A stretch of 64,000 nt of DNA, taken from contig NZ_JBIWXY010000002.1 of NCBI RefSeq assembly GCF_044751345.1, positions 248,001 through 312,000 of the forward strand. Reading direction: 5' to 3'. This DNA is from Methylobacillus methanolivorans. GTDB lineage: Bacteria > Pseudomonadota > Gammaproteobacteria > Burkholderiales > Methylophilaceae. Shown here piece after piece: positions 43,957-52,247 of this stretch (position 1 is the first letter of the stretch; each line of letters opens with the position of its first letter). The position numbers were made by a program, and so were the translations under genes. The notes beneath the pieces were generated by a model. The model was not told where the DNA came from, made no database searches, and saw nothing but the letters and a program-made list of their open reading frames with translations.

Positions 43957-44298
43957 TTAATGAGTGACTGGGTTGGTTTTGTTCATCAGGATCTTGCCAT
44001 TGGTGTATGACTGGTAAAGGGCAAGGCCCGCTTCACGTAATGCGCCAGCATCGGCAGTGAGTGCCGGGTGCGCAAACGACTCCTCGCGCACCTTATAAAT
44101 CGGGCTGATTTCAAGGTTGTTCAATGATGATAGCGATTCAAAAATCAGGTAGCCGACAATCTGCTCATCCATATAGAAATTCACGCGGAATATCTGCTCA
44201 ACCGTCATGCTCAAGACATTCCCGCTATCCAGCGTGATGAGCTGGTCACGTTTGTTGACGGCGCGGATATTCAGGATTGGCATGGCGTATTCTTTCAT
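43957..44298 (-). CDS. Uncharacterised small protein
   Basis: A 113-residue protein I do not recognise. It is soluble-looking, without signal peptide or membrane segment. Visible features are an N-terminal stretch ending in ITLDSGNVLSMTVEQIFRVN, a middle with VGYLIFESLSSLNNLEI, and a C-terminal helix with AGLALYQSYTNGK. The alternative start ATG 44283 gives 108 residues. It is convergent with the P-type ATPase gene (17 bases between stops) and upstream of nothing on its strand. There is no frameshift or other sign of decay. Function is unknown. Confidence 0.7.
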   Translation of the reverse strand: MKEYAMPILNIRAVNKRDQLITLDSGNVLSMTVEQIFRVNFYMDEQIVGYLIFESLSSLNNLEISPIYKVREESFAHPALTADAGALREAGLALYQSYTNGKILMNKTNPVTH

Positions 44299-44406
44299 TG
44301 CACTTGAGTCGTGATCAGTATTATCCAGTAAATGATCAGGTAATCACAGTTGCAGAATGCTGGCTGAATTGCGGATCAGATTCAGCTGGTGGTACTCATT
44401 TATAGG

Positions 44407-44841
44407 CTATTTTTGCTTGTGACTGATGGCTTTTGAAGTGCTGGTTTTGGACTTTGCGCTTTGAATTGCAGGCATGTTCTGCTCAATCCACTGCACCAGT
44501 GATGCAATTTTTTGACCTACTGTTTGCCCCAGTGGGGTGAGGCGATATTCCACATGCGGTGGCACACGCTGGTAGTCAATACGCTCAACGAATCCATCCT
44601 GCTCAAGGGTTTGCAATGTCTGGGCGAGCATCTTCTCACTCACACCATTGATCTTGCGCCTTAATTCGCTAAACCGGAAAGTACCATCAAGCAGTGCAAC
44701 CAATAACAGGGTGCCCCAGCGGCTGGTTACATGGTTGAGAATGTCGCGAGAAGGGCATTGATCAGAAAATACATTGCCCCAGAAATGCTGACCGAGCGTG
44801 TCTCCGGTGGGGGCTTGAATAGTGGGGTTGTTGGTTTCCAT
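44407..44841 (-). CDS. qorR: HxlR-type regulator, QorR/YtfH-like
   Basis: A 144-residue HxlR (DUF24) winged-helix regulator. Cys29 in SDQCPSRDIL lies before the DNA-binding domain, where QorR and YodB-type redox sensors carry their reactive cysteine, and the recognition part has VSEKMLAQTLQTLEQDGFV with the wing VPPHVEYRLT. It is divergent from the QorB-like gene, the same pairing known from Corynebacterium QorR/Qor2 and E. coli ytfH/ytfG. It probably derepresses that gene on thiol oxidation or quinone exposure. Confidence 0.88.
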   Translation of the reverse strand: METNNPTIQAPTGDTLGQHFWGNVFSDQCPSRDILNHVTSRWGTLLLVALLDGTFRFSELRRKINGVSEKMLAQTLQTLEQDGFVERIDYQRVPPHVEYRLTPLGQTVGQKIASLVQWIEQNMPAIQSAKSKTSTSKAISHKQK

Positions 44842-44844
44842 TTC

Positions 44845-44889
44845 TATACTTACCTTTTGGTGCGTACTTACATTTAGTTAGTATAAGTT
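44845..44889. promoter_or_regulatory. Candidate QorR operator repeats
   Basis: The divergent spacer holds TATACTTA (about 44845-44852), GTACTTA (44863-44869) and the inverse-oriented TATAAGT (44882-44888). The last two form a loose inverted repeat of ACTTA/TAAGT. HxlR regulators bind such AT-rich inverted repeats. Position is the main support. Confidence 0.4.
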
Positions 44890-44929
44890 TTATTCTGTGG
44901 CTTCGTAAATACACTTCTGGAGCTTGGAT

Positions 44930-45778
44930 ATGATCGTCGTGACAGGTGCAACAGGCCAATTGGGCCAGCTGGTGATTCAGCATTTACTGAAATCCTTACC
45001 CGCAAGTGAGATTGTGGCCGCGGTCAGGAACCCAGAGAAAGCAGCAAGCCTGGCAGCACAGGGCATTCAGATTCGTCATGCAGATTATGACCAGCCGGAA
45101 ACACTGCTGAAAGCATTTGCCGGAGCCGATAAATTATTACTCATTTCAGCTAGCGAAGTGGGGCGGCGCTTACCTCAACATCGTGCCGTGATTGAAGCTG
45201 CCAAGGCTGCTGGCGTTGGCTTGCTGACCTACACCAGTCTGCTGCACGCAGATCGTTCGCCATTACCTTTAGCGAAAGAACATCTGGAAACCGAACAATT
45301 GATTGCCGAGTCTGGTATTCCTGCTGTGCTGTTGCGTAATGGCTGGTATTCAGAGAATTATCTGGCGAGTGTGCCTACTGCCCTGCAATACGGCGTGCTA
45401 CTGGGTAGTGCCGGTGATGGACGCATTGCATCGGCTGCAAGAGTCGATTATGCCGAAGCGGCTGCGGCTGTACTGACGCTGGAAAATCAGGCAGGCAAGG
45501 TCTATGAACTGGCTGGCGACACCGCATATTCGTTAGCCGAGTTGGCGGCAGCGATTGCCAGGGTATCTGGCAAGAATGTGAGTTATCAGAATTTGCCAGA
45601 AGCTGAATATCGTAAGGTATTGCTGGATGCAGGCTTGCCTGAAGGCTTGGCAACTTTGCTTGCTGAATCTGATACGGGTGCTGCCAAGGGTGGCCTATTT
45701 GATGATAGTCATCAACTGAGCGAGTTGATTGGTCGCCCGACGACCAATATAGACAAGCAGCTTGAGGTAGCAGTCTAA
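44930..45778 (+). CDS. qorB: NAD(P)H:quinone oxidoreductase 2 (QorB/YtfG-like)
   Basis: A 282-residue atypical SDR of the NmrA-like group. It opens with VVTGATGQLG (3-12), the NADPH-binding motif, followed by AAVRNPEKA, and carries LLTYTSLLHAD and RNGWYSENY, both typical of QOR2. ATG 44930 follows GGAG and is preferred over TTG 44924. The family reduces quinones with NADPH. Divergent pairing with the QorR-like regulator supports this function. A hairpin follows the stop. Confidence 0.9.
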   Translation: MIVVTGATGQLGQLVIQHLLKSLPASEIVAAVRNPEKAASLAAQGIQIRHADYDQPETLLKAFAGADKLLLISASEVGRRLPQHRAVIEAAKAAGVGLLTYTSLLHADRSPLPLAKEHLETEQLIAESGIPAVLLRNGWYSENYLASVPTALQYGVLLGSAGDGRIASAARVDYAEAAAAVLTLENQAGKVYELAGDTAYSLAELAAAIARVSGKNVSYQNLPEAEYRKVLLDAGLPEGLATLLAESDTGAAKGGLFDDSHQLSELIGRPTTNIDKQLEVAV

Positions 45779-45794
45779 ATTCGACAGTAGAAAT

Positions 45795-45828
45795 CTCCCG
45801 GGATGGCATTAACCATGCCGTCCGGGAG
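45795..45828. terminator. Hairpin between convergent qorB and hydrolase genes
   Basis: CTCCCGGGATGGCAT (45795-45809) pairs with ATGCCGTCCGGGAG (45815-45828), about 14 bp with one bulged base and a 5-base loop. It lies midway between convergent stops. T-tracts are absent, but position favours a shared terminator. Confidence 0.6.
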
Positions 45829-45850
45829 TGGTCGCGATCACACGCGCATA

Positions 45851-46438
45851 TCAGACTTCATCGATAGTGTTGGCGATAGCCGCATAAAGATCGCGCGTGG
45901 CAGCTAGCGCCGCTGCATGTATCTGTGAGGCAGGAATAATCTTGCCGTCAGCGCCAGGCAAAGCGCGGGTTGCAGTCGCACTGGCCACTACCGTAGGCGC
46001 ATACCCCAGATTGAATCCACCATGGGCCGTGGAGTTTACGCACATATGCGTCATAAACCCGGCCAGGACAATATTCTTGATGCCATGAGCTTTTAAGACA
46101 TCATCCAGGTTTGTTCCAACAAATGAATTAGGGTAATGCTTGGTAATCACGTCTTCGCCAGCGATCGGTGCGACAACATCGGCAATCTGCCCAATATGGG
46201 CGCGAATGTCATAAGGTGTGCCTTCCCCGGCATCATGCTGAATATGGATCACCGGTACCTTGAGCGTGCGCGCTTTCTCAAGCAACAGTTTCGCCTCTTG
46301 CAATGCTGGTTCAACCCCCTCTAGTGCCATGATTCCTTCACGGTAAGTATTTTGGCAATCAATCAGAATCAAGGCTGCATCTGCCAGTTTCCCCGGTGTT
46401 TGGCCTAACCCAACTAAGTCACGTAATGTTGTCGTCAT
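45851..46438 (-). CDS. Isochorismatase-superfamily cysteine hydrolase
   Basis: A 195-residue hydrolase with the complete triad Asp27 (LILIDCQN), Lys100 (VITKHYPNSF) and Cys133 (THMCVNST). The family covers isochorismatases, nicotinamidases and unassigned amidases; the specificity is not readable. It is convergent with qorB and lies 34 bases downstream of nrdJb's stop side on the opposite... same strand, that is, after nrdJb in the direction of transcription, so it might be co-transcribed with nrdJab. It is one of three such hydrolases in the window and shares little with the YcaC-like one. Confidence 0.88.
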   Translation of the reverse strand: MTTTLRDLVGLGQTPGKLADAALILIDCQNTYREGIMALEGVEPALQEAKLLLEKARTLKVPVIHIQHDAGEGTPYDIRAHIGQIADVVAPIAGEDVITKHYPNSFVGTNLDDVLKAHGIKNIVLAGFMTHMCVNSTAHGGFNLGYAPTVVASATATRALPGADGKIIPASQIHAAALAATRDLYAAIANTIDEV

Positions 46439-46472
46439 TTTTATCTCTTTTATGACCTAACGTATTGATTAT

Positions 46473-47186
46473 TCATCCACATTTGCTCTCTCCACAATTT
46501 AGACACGTTAGGCATCCGTCCATAATGATGGCAGCCTTAGTTTGGCACTTGTTGCAAAGTTGCGCGCCGGGTGGGAAGCCTTCGGCATTGGTTTCAGCGC
46601 CTGGTTTAGCGTGTTTTTCCATATATTCGGCGCGCTTTTCGTTGATGAGTTTCTGCTGGTGTTCGTCAGGGCCGGATTTCTTCAGCATACCGATCTGGTA
46701 GAGATGCTGTTCCAGCACTTCACCAATCTCGGCGACCAGGCTGGGAATATATTTGCCGCCTTTCTTGAAGTAGCCGCCGCTGGGCTCGAATACGCTCTTG
46801 AGCTCCTCGACCAGGAAAGTGATGTCACCACCCTTGCGAAAGGTGGCTGACATGACGCGTGTGAGTGCGACGATCCACTGGAAGTGCTCCATGTTCTTGG
46901 AGTTGATGAATATCTCGAACGGGCGGCGGTGCTCCTGCGGCGTGCCTTCGTTCATGATCACGTCGTTGATGGTGATGTAGAGTGCATGCTCGGTCACTGG
47001 GGTCTTGATTTTGTAGGTGTTGCCGACCAGCATGTCTGGGCGGCTCAATGGCTCACCCAGTTGGACGATTTCGGCGAGCTTCTGTTCGTGCGCTTTTTGC
47101 TCGGCGGCGGCTTGTTCTGCCTTGAGTTTGTCTTCTTCGGTAATGACGTTGTAACCGGTGATTTTCTTTTCTATCTTGATTGCCAT
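46473..47186 (-). CDS. nrdJb: Class II ribonucleotide reductase, NrdJb subunit
   Basis: A 237-residue protein matching NrdJb, the separate C-terminal part of the split B12-dependent ribonucleotide reductase known from Pseudomonas. It ends in a cysteine-rich tail, CNKC, then CLTCLNCGESKCG, which supplies the redox-active and zinc cysteines that re-reduce the active site. ATG 47186 has an AGGAGAC site; the open frame to 47291 overlaps nrdJa and is rejected. It lies 70 bases after the nrdJa stop on the same strand. Confidence 0.9.
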   Translation of the reverse strand: MAIKIEKKITGYNVITEEDKLKAEQAAAEQKAHEQKLAEIVQLGEPLSRPDMLVGNTYKIKTPVTEHALYITINDVIMNEGTPQEHRRPFEIFINSKNMEHFQWIVALTRVMSATFRKGGDITFLVEELKSVFEPSGGYFKKGGKYIPSLVAEIGEVLEQHLYQIGMLKKSGPDEHQQKLINEKRAEYMEKHAKPGAETNAEGFPPGAQLCNKCQTKAAIIMDGCLTCLNCGESKCG

Positions 47187-47256
47187 GTTCGTCTCCTGTG
47201 CGCGTGCGTCACTGGGACAGGCAAGCGGACTCTTATCCGGTTGCCTGCGATGTGTG

Positions 47257-49413
47257 TTAGAACTTGCCGTAATAGCCTTCCTTGAGGGCATCGTAGAGAT
47301 TGGCGGCGGTGTGGATTTCGCCGTCGTACTCGATTTCCTCGTTGCCCTTGGCCTCGATCACGCTGCCGTCGTCCAGGGTGAACTTGTAGGTGGTATTCTC
47401 GAGATCCTTCTCTGTCACCAGCACGCCCTGGAAGGCTTCGGGATTGAAGCGGAAGGTGGTGCAGCCCTTGAGGCCCTTTTCGTAGGCGTAGAGGTAGATG
47501 TCCTTGAAGTCGTTGAAGTCGTAATCGGTCGGCACGTTGATGGTCTTGGAAATGGAGCTGTCTATCCATTTCTGCGCTGCGGCTTGGATGTCCACATGGG
47601 CTTTTGCCGCGATGGTGGATGAGTCAAGGAAGTAAGCCGGCAATTGCTCTTCTTCCTTGTCGGAGAATGGCATCGCGTCCGGGTTGATTAATTCGCGGTA
47701 GGCGAGCAGTTCGTAGGAGAACACGTCTACCTTTTCCTTGGATTTCTTGCCTTCGCGAATGACGTTGCGGCTGTAGTGGTGCGCGAAGGACGGCTCGATG
47801 CCGTTGCTGGCGTTGTTGGCCAAGCTGAGCGAAATGGTGCCGGTCGGCGCGATCGAGCTGTGGTGGCTGAAGCGCGAGCCGGTCTTGGCGATCTGCTTGC
47901 GCAGTGTTTCCGGGAATTGCTGCATATAGCGGCTGTAAAGGCCCATGAGCACCTTGCCCTTGATCTTGTCGCCGAGCTTGATGCCATCTTTCGCCATTTC
48001 CGGACGCTTGGACAACAGATCGGCGGTGATCTCGAACTCTTCTTCCATGATAGGCGCGGCGCCTTTTTCCTCGGCGAGTTCCACGCCGACTTCCCAGCCG
48101 ACCTCGGCCATGACCTTGGTGACTTCCTCGGTGAACTGCAGTGAATCGGCCTCGCCGTATTTCATCCTGAGCATGGTGAGCGTGGAGCCCAGCCCCAGGT
48201 AGCCCATGCCGTGGCGGCGCTTGCGGGTGATTTCGTCGCGCTGCTGCTGCAACGGCAGGCCGTTGATTTCGACGACGTTGTCCAGCATGCGGGTGAAGAT
48301 GGCGACGACTTCGCGGTATTCGTCCCAGTCAAAATAGGCGCTGTCAGTGAATGGCTCACGCACGAATTTGGTCAGGTTAATCGAGCCGAGCAGGCAGGCA
48401 CCATAAGGTGGCAGGGGCTGCTCGCCGCAGGGGTTGGTGGCACGGATGTTTTCGCAGTACCAGTTATTGTTCATCTCGTTGACGCGATCAATCAGGATGA
48501 ATCCAGGCTCAGCAAAATCGTAGGTGGAGGACATGATCACGTCCCACAGGCGCTGCGCCTTGATGGTCTTGTAGACGCGGCAGGCCACCTTGCCGTCAGA
48601 TTCGCGCGTGAGGTACTTGTCCTTGAGCGGCCATTCGCGCCAGACCACGGTTTCTTCATTGTGTACATCAAGGCCGTCCTGCTCGGCTTCCTTCGCCGTG
48701 ACGGGGAAGGCGAGCTTCCATTCCGCGTCGGCCTTTACTGCTTCCATGAAATCCTTGGTGATCAAGGTGGAAAGGTTGAACTGGCGCAGGCGTCCTGCCT
48801 CACGCTTGGCCTTGATGAAGTCGGTCACGTCGGGATGCGAAATGTCGAAGGTCGCCATCTGCGCGCCGCGTCGGCCACCTGCGGACGAGACGGTGAAACA
48901 CATCTTATCGTAGATATCCATGAACGAGAGCGGGCCGCTGGTGTAAGCGCCAGCGCCAGCGACGAATGCGCCCTTGGGGCGCAGGGTGGAGAATTCATAG
49001 CCAATGCCGCAACCGGCCTTCAAGGTCAGGCCGGCTTCGTGCACTTTCTCCAGGATGCCGTCCATGCTGTCCTCGACAATACCGGAGACGGTGCAGTTGA
49101 TGGTGCTGGTGGCGGGCTTGTGCTCCTGCGCACCAGCATTTGAAGTAATGCGCCCGGCGGGGATCGCGCCACGGCGCAAGGCCCAGAGGAATTTTTCAAA
49201 CCACAAGCCACGTTTTTCTTCAGTCTCTACATCAGCCAATGCGCGCGCCACGCGCTTGTAGGTGTCGTCCATGTCTTGGTCGATGAAACTACCTTGCTTG
49301 GTTTTCAGGCGATACTTTTTGTCCCAGATATCCAACGATACGGATTGTATGGGCACAACGGATACATCGGCTTTCTGAACCACAGGTTGGGCAGATTTCA
49401 CGGCCTTGAGCAT
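47257..49413 (-). CDS. nrdJa: Class II (adenosylcobalamin-dependent) ribonucleotide reductase, NrdJa subunit
   Basis: A 718-residue catalytic subunit that makes deoxyribonucleotides with an adenosylcobalamin-generated thiyl radical, with or without oxygen. The active-site block NPCGEQPLPPYGACLLGSIN places the radical Cys329 and Glu331, and other conserved parts are KAGCGIGYEFSTLRPKG and the C-terminal STIAPTGTISLSLANNASNG-like loop (read as SIAPTGTIS). The protein stops before the Cys-rich tail, which is on NrdJb. ATG 49413 follows GAGAGGAAAA. Upstream lie two candidate NrdR boxes. Confidence 0.95.
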   Translation of the reverse strand: MLKAVKSAQPVVQKADVSVVPIQSVSLDIWDKKYRLKTKQGSFIDQDMDDTYKRVARALADVETEEKRGLWFEKFLWALRRGAIPAGRITSNAGAQEHKPATSTINCTVSGIVEDSMDGILEKVHEAGLTLKAGCGIGYEFSTLRPKGAFVAGAGAYTSGPLSFMDIYDKMCFTVSSAGGRRGAQMATFDISHPDVTDFIKAKREAGRLRQFNLSTLITKDFMEAVKADAEWKLAFPVTAKEAEQDGLDVHNEETVVWREWPLKDKYLTRESDGKVACRVYKTIKAQRLWDVIMSSTYDFAEPGFILIDRVNEMNNNWYCENIRATNPCGEQPLPPYGACLLGSINLTKFVREPFTDSAYFDWDEYREVVAIFTRMLDNVVEINGLPLQQQRDEITRKRRHGMGYLGLGSTLTMLRMKYGEADSLQFTEEVTKVMAEVGWEVGVELAEEKGAAPIMEEEFEITADLLSKRPEMAKDGIKLGDKIKGKVLMGLYSRYMQQFPETLRKQIAKTGSRFSHHSSIAPTGTISLSLANNASNGIEPSFAHHYSRNVIREGKKSKEKVDVFSYELLAYRELINPDAMPFSDKEEEQLPAYFLDSSTIAAKAHVDIQAAAQKWIDSSISKTINVPTDYDFNDFKDIYLYAYEKGLKGCTTFRFNPEAFQGVLVTEKDLENTTYKFTLDDGSVIEAKGNEEIEYDGEIHTAANLYDALKEGYYGKF

Positions 49414-49489
49414 GGGTTTTCCTCTCTGTTATTAGTGGCTGGACGCCATTTCCGAATACGCAGGCTTGGTGTTGCTGTTTTGTTTTAAA

Positions 49490-49536
49490 CCACAATATCT
49501 AGTGATGAAATGAAAAATTATTTCATTTTGTAGTGA
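49490..49536 (-). promoter_or_regulatory. Pair of candidate NrdR boxes upstream of nrdJa
   Basis: Box 1 (49490-49505) reads CCACAATATCTAGTGA on the plus strand, close to the NrdR consensus CACWATATnTWGTG. A weaker second copy (49521-49536) ends in the identical TAGTGA, exactly 31 bases further, the three-helical-turn spacing typical of NrdR sites. Box 1 is about 77 bases before the nrdJa start. Confidence 0.6.
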
Positions 49537-49685
49537 TGGTCAAGGGTATTTTTTGGTGCACGTGCGCGATTTTGGGGTGTAGTGACCCAGTGAGTTATGT
49601 CATGTCGTGTACTTAGGTTGTGTAGATGGTAAGGATTGACTGACTACGGTAGATATGAATTGAATGCCGAGGTGGAAAAAACCAA

Positions 49686-49708
49686 TAAAAAACCCGGCGA
49701 TGCCGGGT
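49686..49708 (-). terminator. Intrinsic terminator of the autotransporter gene
   Basis: Read on the minus strand, ACCCGGC-ATC-GCCGGGT is followed by a run of six T. The 7-bp GC-rich stem (49692-49698 and 49702-49708) with the A-run at 49687-49692 on the plus strand is a canonical terminator 38 bases after the stop. Confidence 0.92.
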
Positions 49709-49745
49709 GATGGTATTAAGACTATGCAAGAAGTGAGTCTGGATT

Positions 49746-51434
49746 CTAGAACTTCCAATGACCAACAATTTGTCCAGTGACGGCACTGTAACCAGTCGTG
49801 CGCTCTCCATCTAGTTGTAAGGAGATCGAGAAGTCTTCAGTCTTTTGGAAGCGCAAGGCCCCGCTCATGTTGTAGGTGTTTCTGGCAATTTCCTGACCTT
49901 CTGTTTTAAATGCAGCGCCTCCACCGATGAAGTTGGTAGTGGCATTCAAACCATCATTCTTGAAATCGTGACGCCATCCAATCTGTACAGCAGGAAGCAT
50001 ACGAATTCCATTGGATAGTTCGACATCGCTAGAGAATCTGACTGCCAGTAAACTGCGAATACGATCAGCGGACTCATCCTGATATTTCATTGAGAGAGGA
50101 CCGCCCCCTTTTTCCGTATAACCGTTTTGCTGGAGGTTGATCCACTCCAAGCCCACGATCGGTGTGATTGTTGATCTTCCACCAAATGCTAATGGAAAAC
50201 CGACGTTTACACGGGCAGCAACTTGATCACCATCATAGCTACCTTTTGCAATTCCACTGATGGCCGTATTTCTGGAGCTATCATAGTTCTGACGGGCATA
50301 AGCCAGCATGCTTTCGAGATACCATTGACCAAAATCTTTTGCAGCATAAGCAGTTAATTGGTAAGTCTTGATGTCACTATGGTCTCCATCACGAAAGTCG
50401 CTCATATTGACATTAGTTTTTGCGTAGGTGAATGCGCTACCTACCAACCAATTGTTGTCTAGCAATGTATCAGCGCCAAATGCCATGCCTGTAGTGCTCA
50501 TGTTATAGCCTGCAAAGCCAGAGCACATATCCTGATTGCCCCTCCCGCCAAACACCTTGGTCCAAAAACCATGTTTTTTCAGTGTGCTGTTAAAGATGGT
50601 AGACAGGTCACCGTTGGCAGCGAGTTTTACTTTTCCTGCCTTGAGGTCTTCCGCAAGTGATGTTTGAAAGCCATCAATGCGAAGTGAGTCAAGACGCATT
50701 TGTACCGTATCAAGATTGCCCGAAATAGTTTGGGAGGCAGCAAAGCTGGATGCTTGACTGGTATTTGGAGCGATCTTGCTCAGTGCCGTTGTTTGTTGAT
50801 CTTTGGACATTAATACCAGGTCAGCGAGTGCATTACTCATCGCGACATTTGTACCCCCTACGAGGCTATCAAGTACTGTAGCAGCGCCTGAGCTATGCGT
50901 GGTTGAGTTTGGCGTGAACAATCCACCTCCAAGCAAAGACGCATCAAGAACGACGGAACTTGACAGGATAATTAAATCCATAGGTTCCCAATCTTGAGTA
51001 GGGTTAGCAATCGGGATATATCTGAATGTATATGTACCCGGAGAAAGATTACTAAATGTTGAACCTTGCCACGTGTAAATACTTCGTGTTGGTGTGCCTA
51101 CTAGCTGTGTTCCATCAGAGAAGAAATTTGTTACGCCATCAATGAGTCCGGCGGGTTTATTTGTGACAAGTAGTGAGAAGGCGACAGTTGATGAATACCC
51201 ATTTGAGCCAGTGACTTCTAAACTGCCCTCTGTAAACGTGACGTTTTGATGCCAAGATCCATACCAGAATGTAACGGCATTTGCTCCTGCATTTTCATAG
51301 CCGATAGACGCTGTATGAGCATATAAATGCTGTGAGAACATTGCACTGAGAATGGTTGCAATCGTGAGTTTTGTTTTGAGACATCTGACGGATGCTCTAT
51401 TTCTTGTATTGGTATTGAATGTATTTGGTTTCAT
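49746..51434 (-). CDS. Autotransporter with short passenger and C-terminal beta-barrel
   Basis: A 562-residue outer-membrane protein. An extended signal peptide (about 1-40, cleaved near LYAHT) is followed by a compact passenger (about 40-170) rich in Gly, Ser, Thr and Tyr, a linker (170-270), and an autotransporter barrel (about 290-562) closing in aromatic HWKF. No protease or lipase motif is visible, and the passenger is far shorter than usual beta-helices. ATG 51434 has a GGGGGGATC site. A terminator follows. It lies just downstream of a two-component system on the same strand, which may control it. The function of the passenger is unknown. Confidence 0.85.
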   Translation of the reverse strand: MKPNTFNTNTRNRASVRCLKTKLTIATILSAMFSQHLYAHTASIGYENAGANAVTFWYGSWHQNVTFTEGSLEVTGSNGYSSTVAFSLLVTNKPAGLIDGVTNFFSDGTQLVGTPTRSIYTWQGSTFSNLSPGTYTFRYIPIANPTQDWEPMDLIILSSSVVLDASLLGGGLFTPNSTTHSSGAATVLDSLVGGTNVAMSNALADLVLMSKDQQTTALSKIAPNTSQASSFAASQTISGNLDTVQMRLDSLRIDGFQTSLAEDLKAGKVKLAANGDLSTIFNSTLKKHGFWTKVFGGRGNQDMCSGFAGYNMSTTGMAFGADTLLDNNWLVGSAFTYAKTNVNMSDFRDGDHSDIKTYQLTAYAAKDFGQWYLESMLAYARQNYDSSRNTAISGIAKGSYDGDQVAARVNVGFPLAFGGRSTITPIVGLEWINLQQNGYTEKGGGPLSMKYQDESADRIRSLLAVRFSSDVELSNGIRMLPAVQIGWRHDFKNDGLNATTNFIGGGAAFKTEGQEIARNTYNMSGALRFQKTEDFSISLQLDGERTTGYSAVTGQIVGHWKF

Positions 51435-51545
51435 GATCCCCCCGAGAGAACAAAAGCATGACTAATTAGGTGCATTGAGCACGGTGGATGCTAGCAAAGG
51501 GGAGAGTGAGAAAACCTACTGAAACCTACAGCTTGTATTGCAGGG

Positions 51546-52247
51546 TTAATCGGCGATGGTGATGTTGGTGCAGAGTTGATAGCCATAGCTGCGGATAGCC
51601 TGGATGGGGTTCAGGTCGGCTTGCATGTTTACTTGCATGAGTTTTTTCCTGAGACGCACAATGAGGACTTCGAGTGATGCTTTACTGTAATCGGGATGTT
51701 CGCGACCGGCGATTTCCAGCAGTTGCCAGGTTTCCAGACGCTGGCCAGGTGCACGTAGCAGCGCGAGTACCACAGCGGCTTCTTGCGCGTTGAGTGAGAT
51801 GCTGGTCTGGTGAAGGATAAGCTGGCGTGTGCGGGGGTGTAGCGTTAGGCATGCAGGGTTCTGCTCTTGTCGCGGCTTGACTCTTCTGGACAGCGCATTG
51901 ATGGCACTATTGAGTTCTTCAAGTGCAGCCGGTTTAGTCAGGTAGATGTCGGCACCTTGGTCATACCCCTGCATTTTGTGCTCAGCAAGGTTGTTGGCAC
52001 TGACGATGATGATGCCTACATTGGGGTGAATCTGCCGGATGCGATGGGTCAGGGTGAGCCCATTCTCTCCAGGTAGGTTGATATCAATGATCATGAGGTC
52101 TATGCATTGGAGGTCTGCATGTTCGTACAGTGCCTCTGCTGATTCCAGCCCGGTGACATGATGTCCTTTGCTGGCAAGGGCTGTTACCGTGACGTCTCTC
52201 AAGGCATCGTGATCTTCCACGACGACGATATTTAACTGGGTAGCCAT
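51546..52247 (-). CDS. OmpR-family response regulator
   Basis: A 233-residue regulator with an N-terminal receiver (Asp55 in MIIDINLPG, acidic pair Glu11-Asp12, Lys near 105 in LTKPAAL) and a C-terminal winged-helix DNA-binding domain (about 135-228, with SKASLEVLIVRLRKKL). Its start overlaps the kinase stop by 16 bases, so the two are co-translated and form a pair. The closest likely target is the autotransporter gene that follows on the same strand. Confidence 0.93.
   Translation of the reverse strand: MATQLNIVVVEDHDALRDVTVTALASKGHHVTGLESAEALYEHADLQCIDLMIIDINLPGENGLTLTHRIRQIHPNVGIIIVSANNLAEHKMQGYDQGADIYLTKPAALEELNSAINALSRRVKPRQEQNPACLTLHPRTRQLILHQTSISLNAQEAAVVLALLRAPGQRLETWQLLEIAGREHPDYSKASLEVLIVRLRKKLMQVNMQADLNPIQAIRSYGYQLCTNITIAD

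Larger units (their letters stand above)
49414..49745. other. Leader region between nrdJa and the autotransporter gene
   Basis: These 332 bases carry no supported gene. The nrdJa-proximal half holds the two NrdR-type boxes and, between them, an inverted repeat AAATGAAA-N5-TTTCATTT (49508-49528). The autotransporter-proximal end holds an intrinsic terminator. The middle (about 49540-49680) shows no feature I can name. I looked for the conserved core of a B12 riboswitch and did not find it. Confidence 0.6.

Noticed and set aside
48211..49143. A 310-codon open frame antisense to nrdJa
   Set aside because: Low stop density here follows from the high GC codon use of nrdJa; no separate signal supports it.
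49414..49700. B12 riboswitch ahead of nrdJa
   Set aside because: A cobalamin riboswitch would suit a B12 enzyme, but I find no conserved B12-box-like core in the leader.
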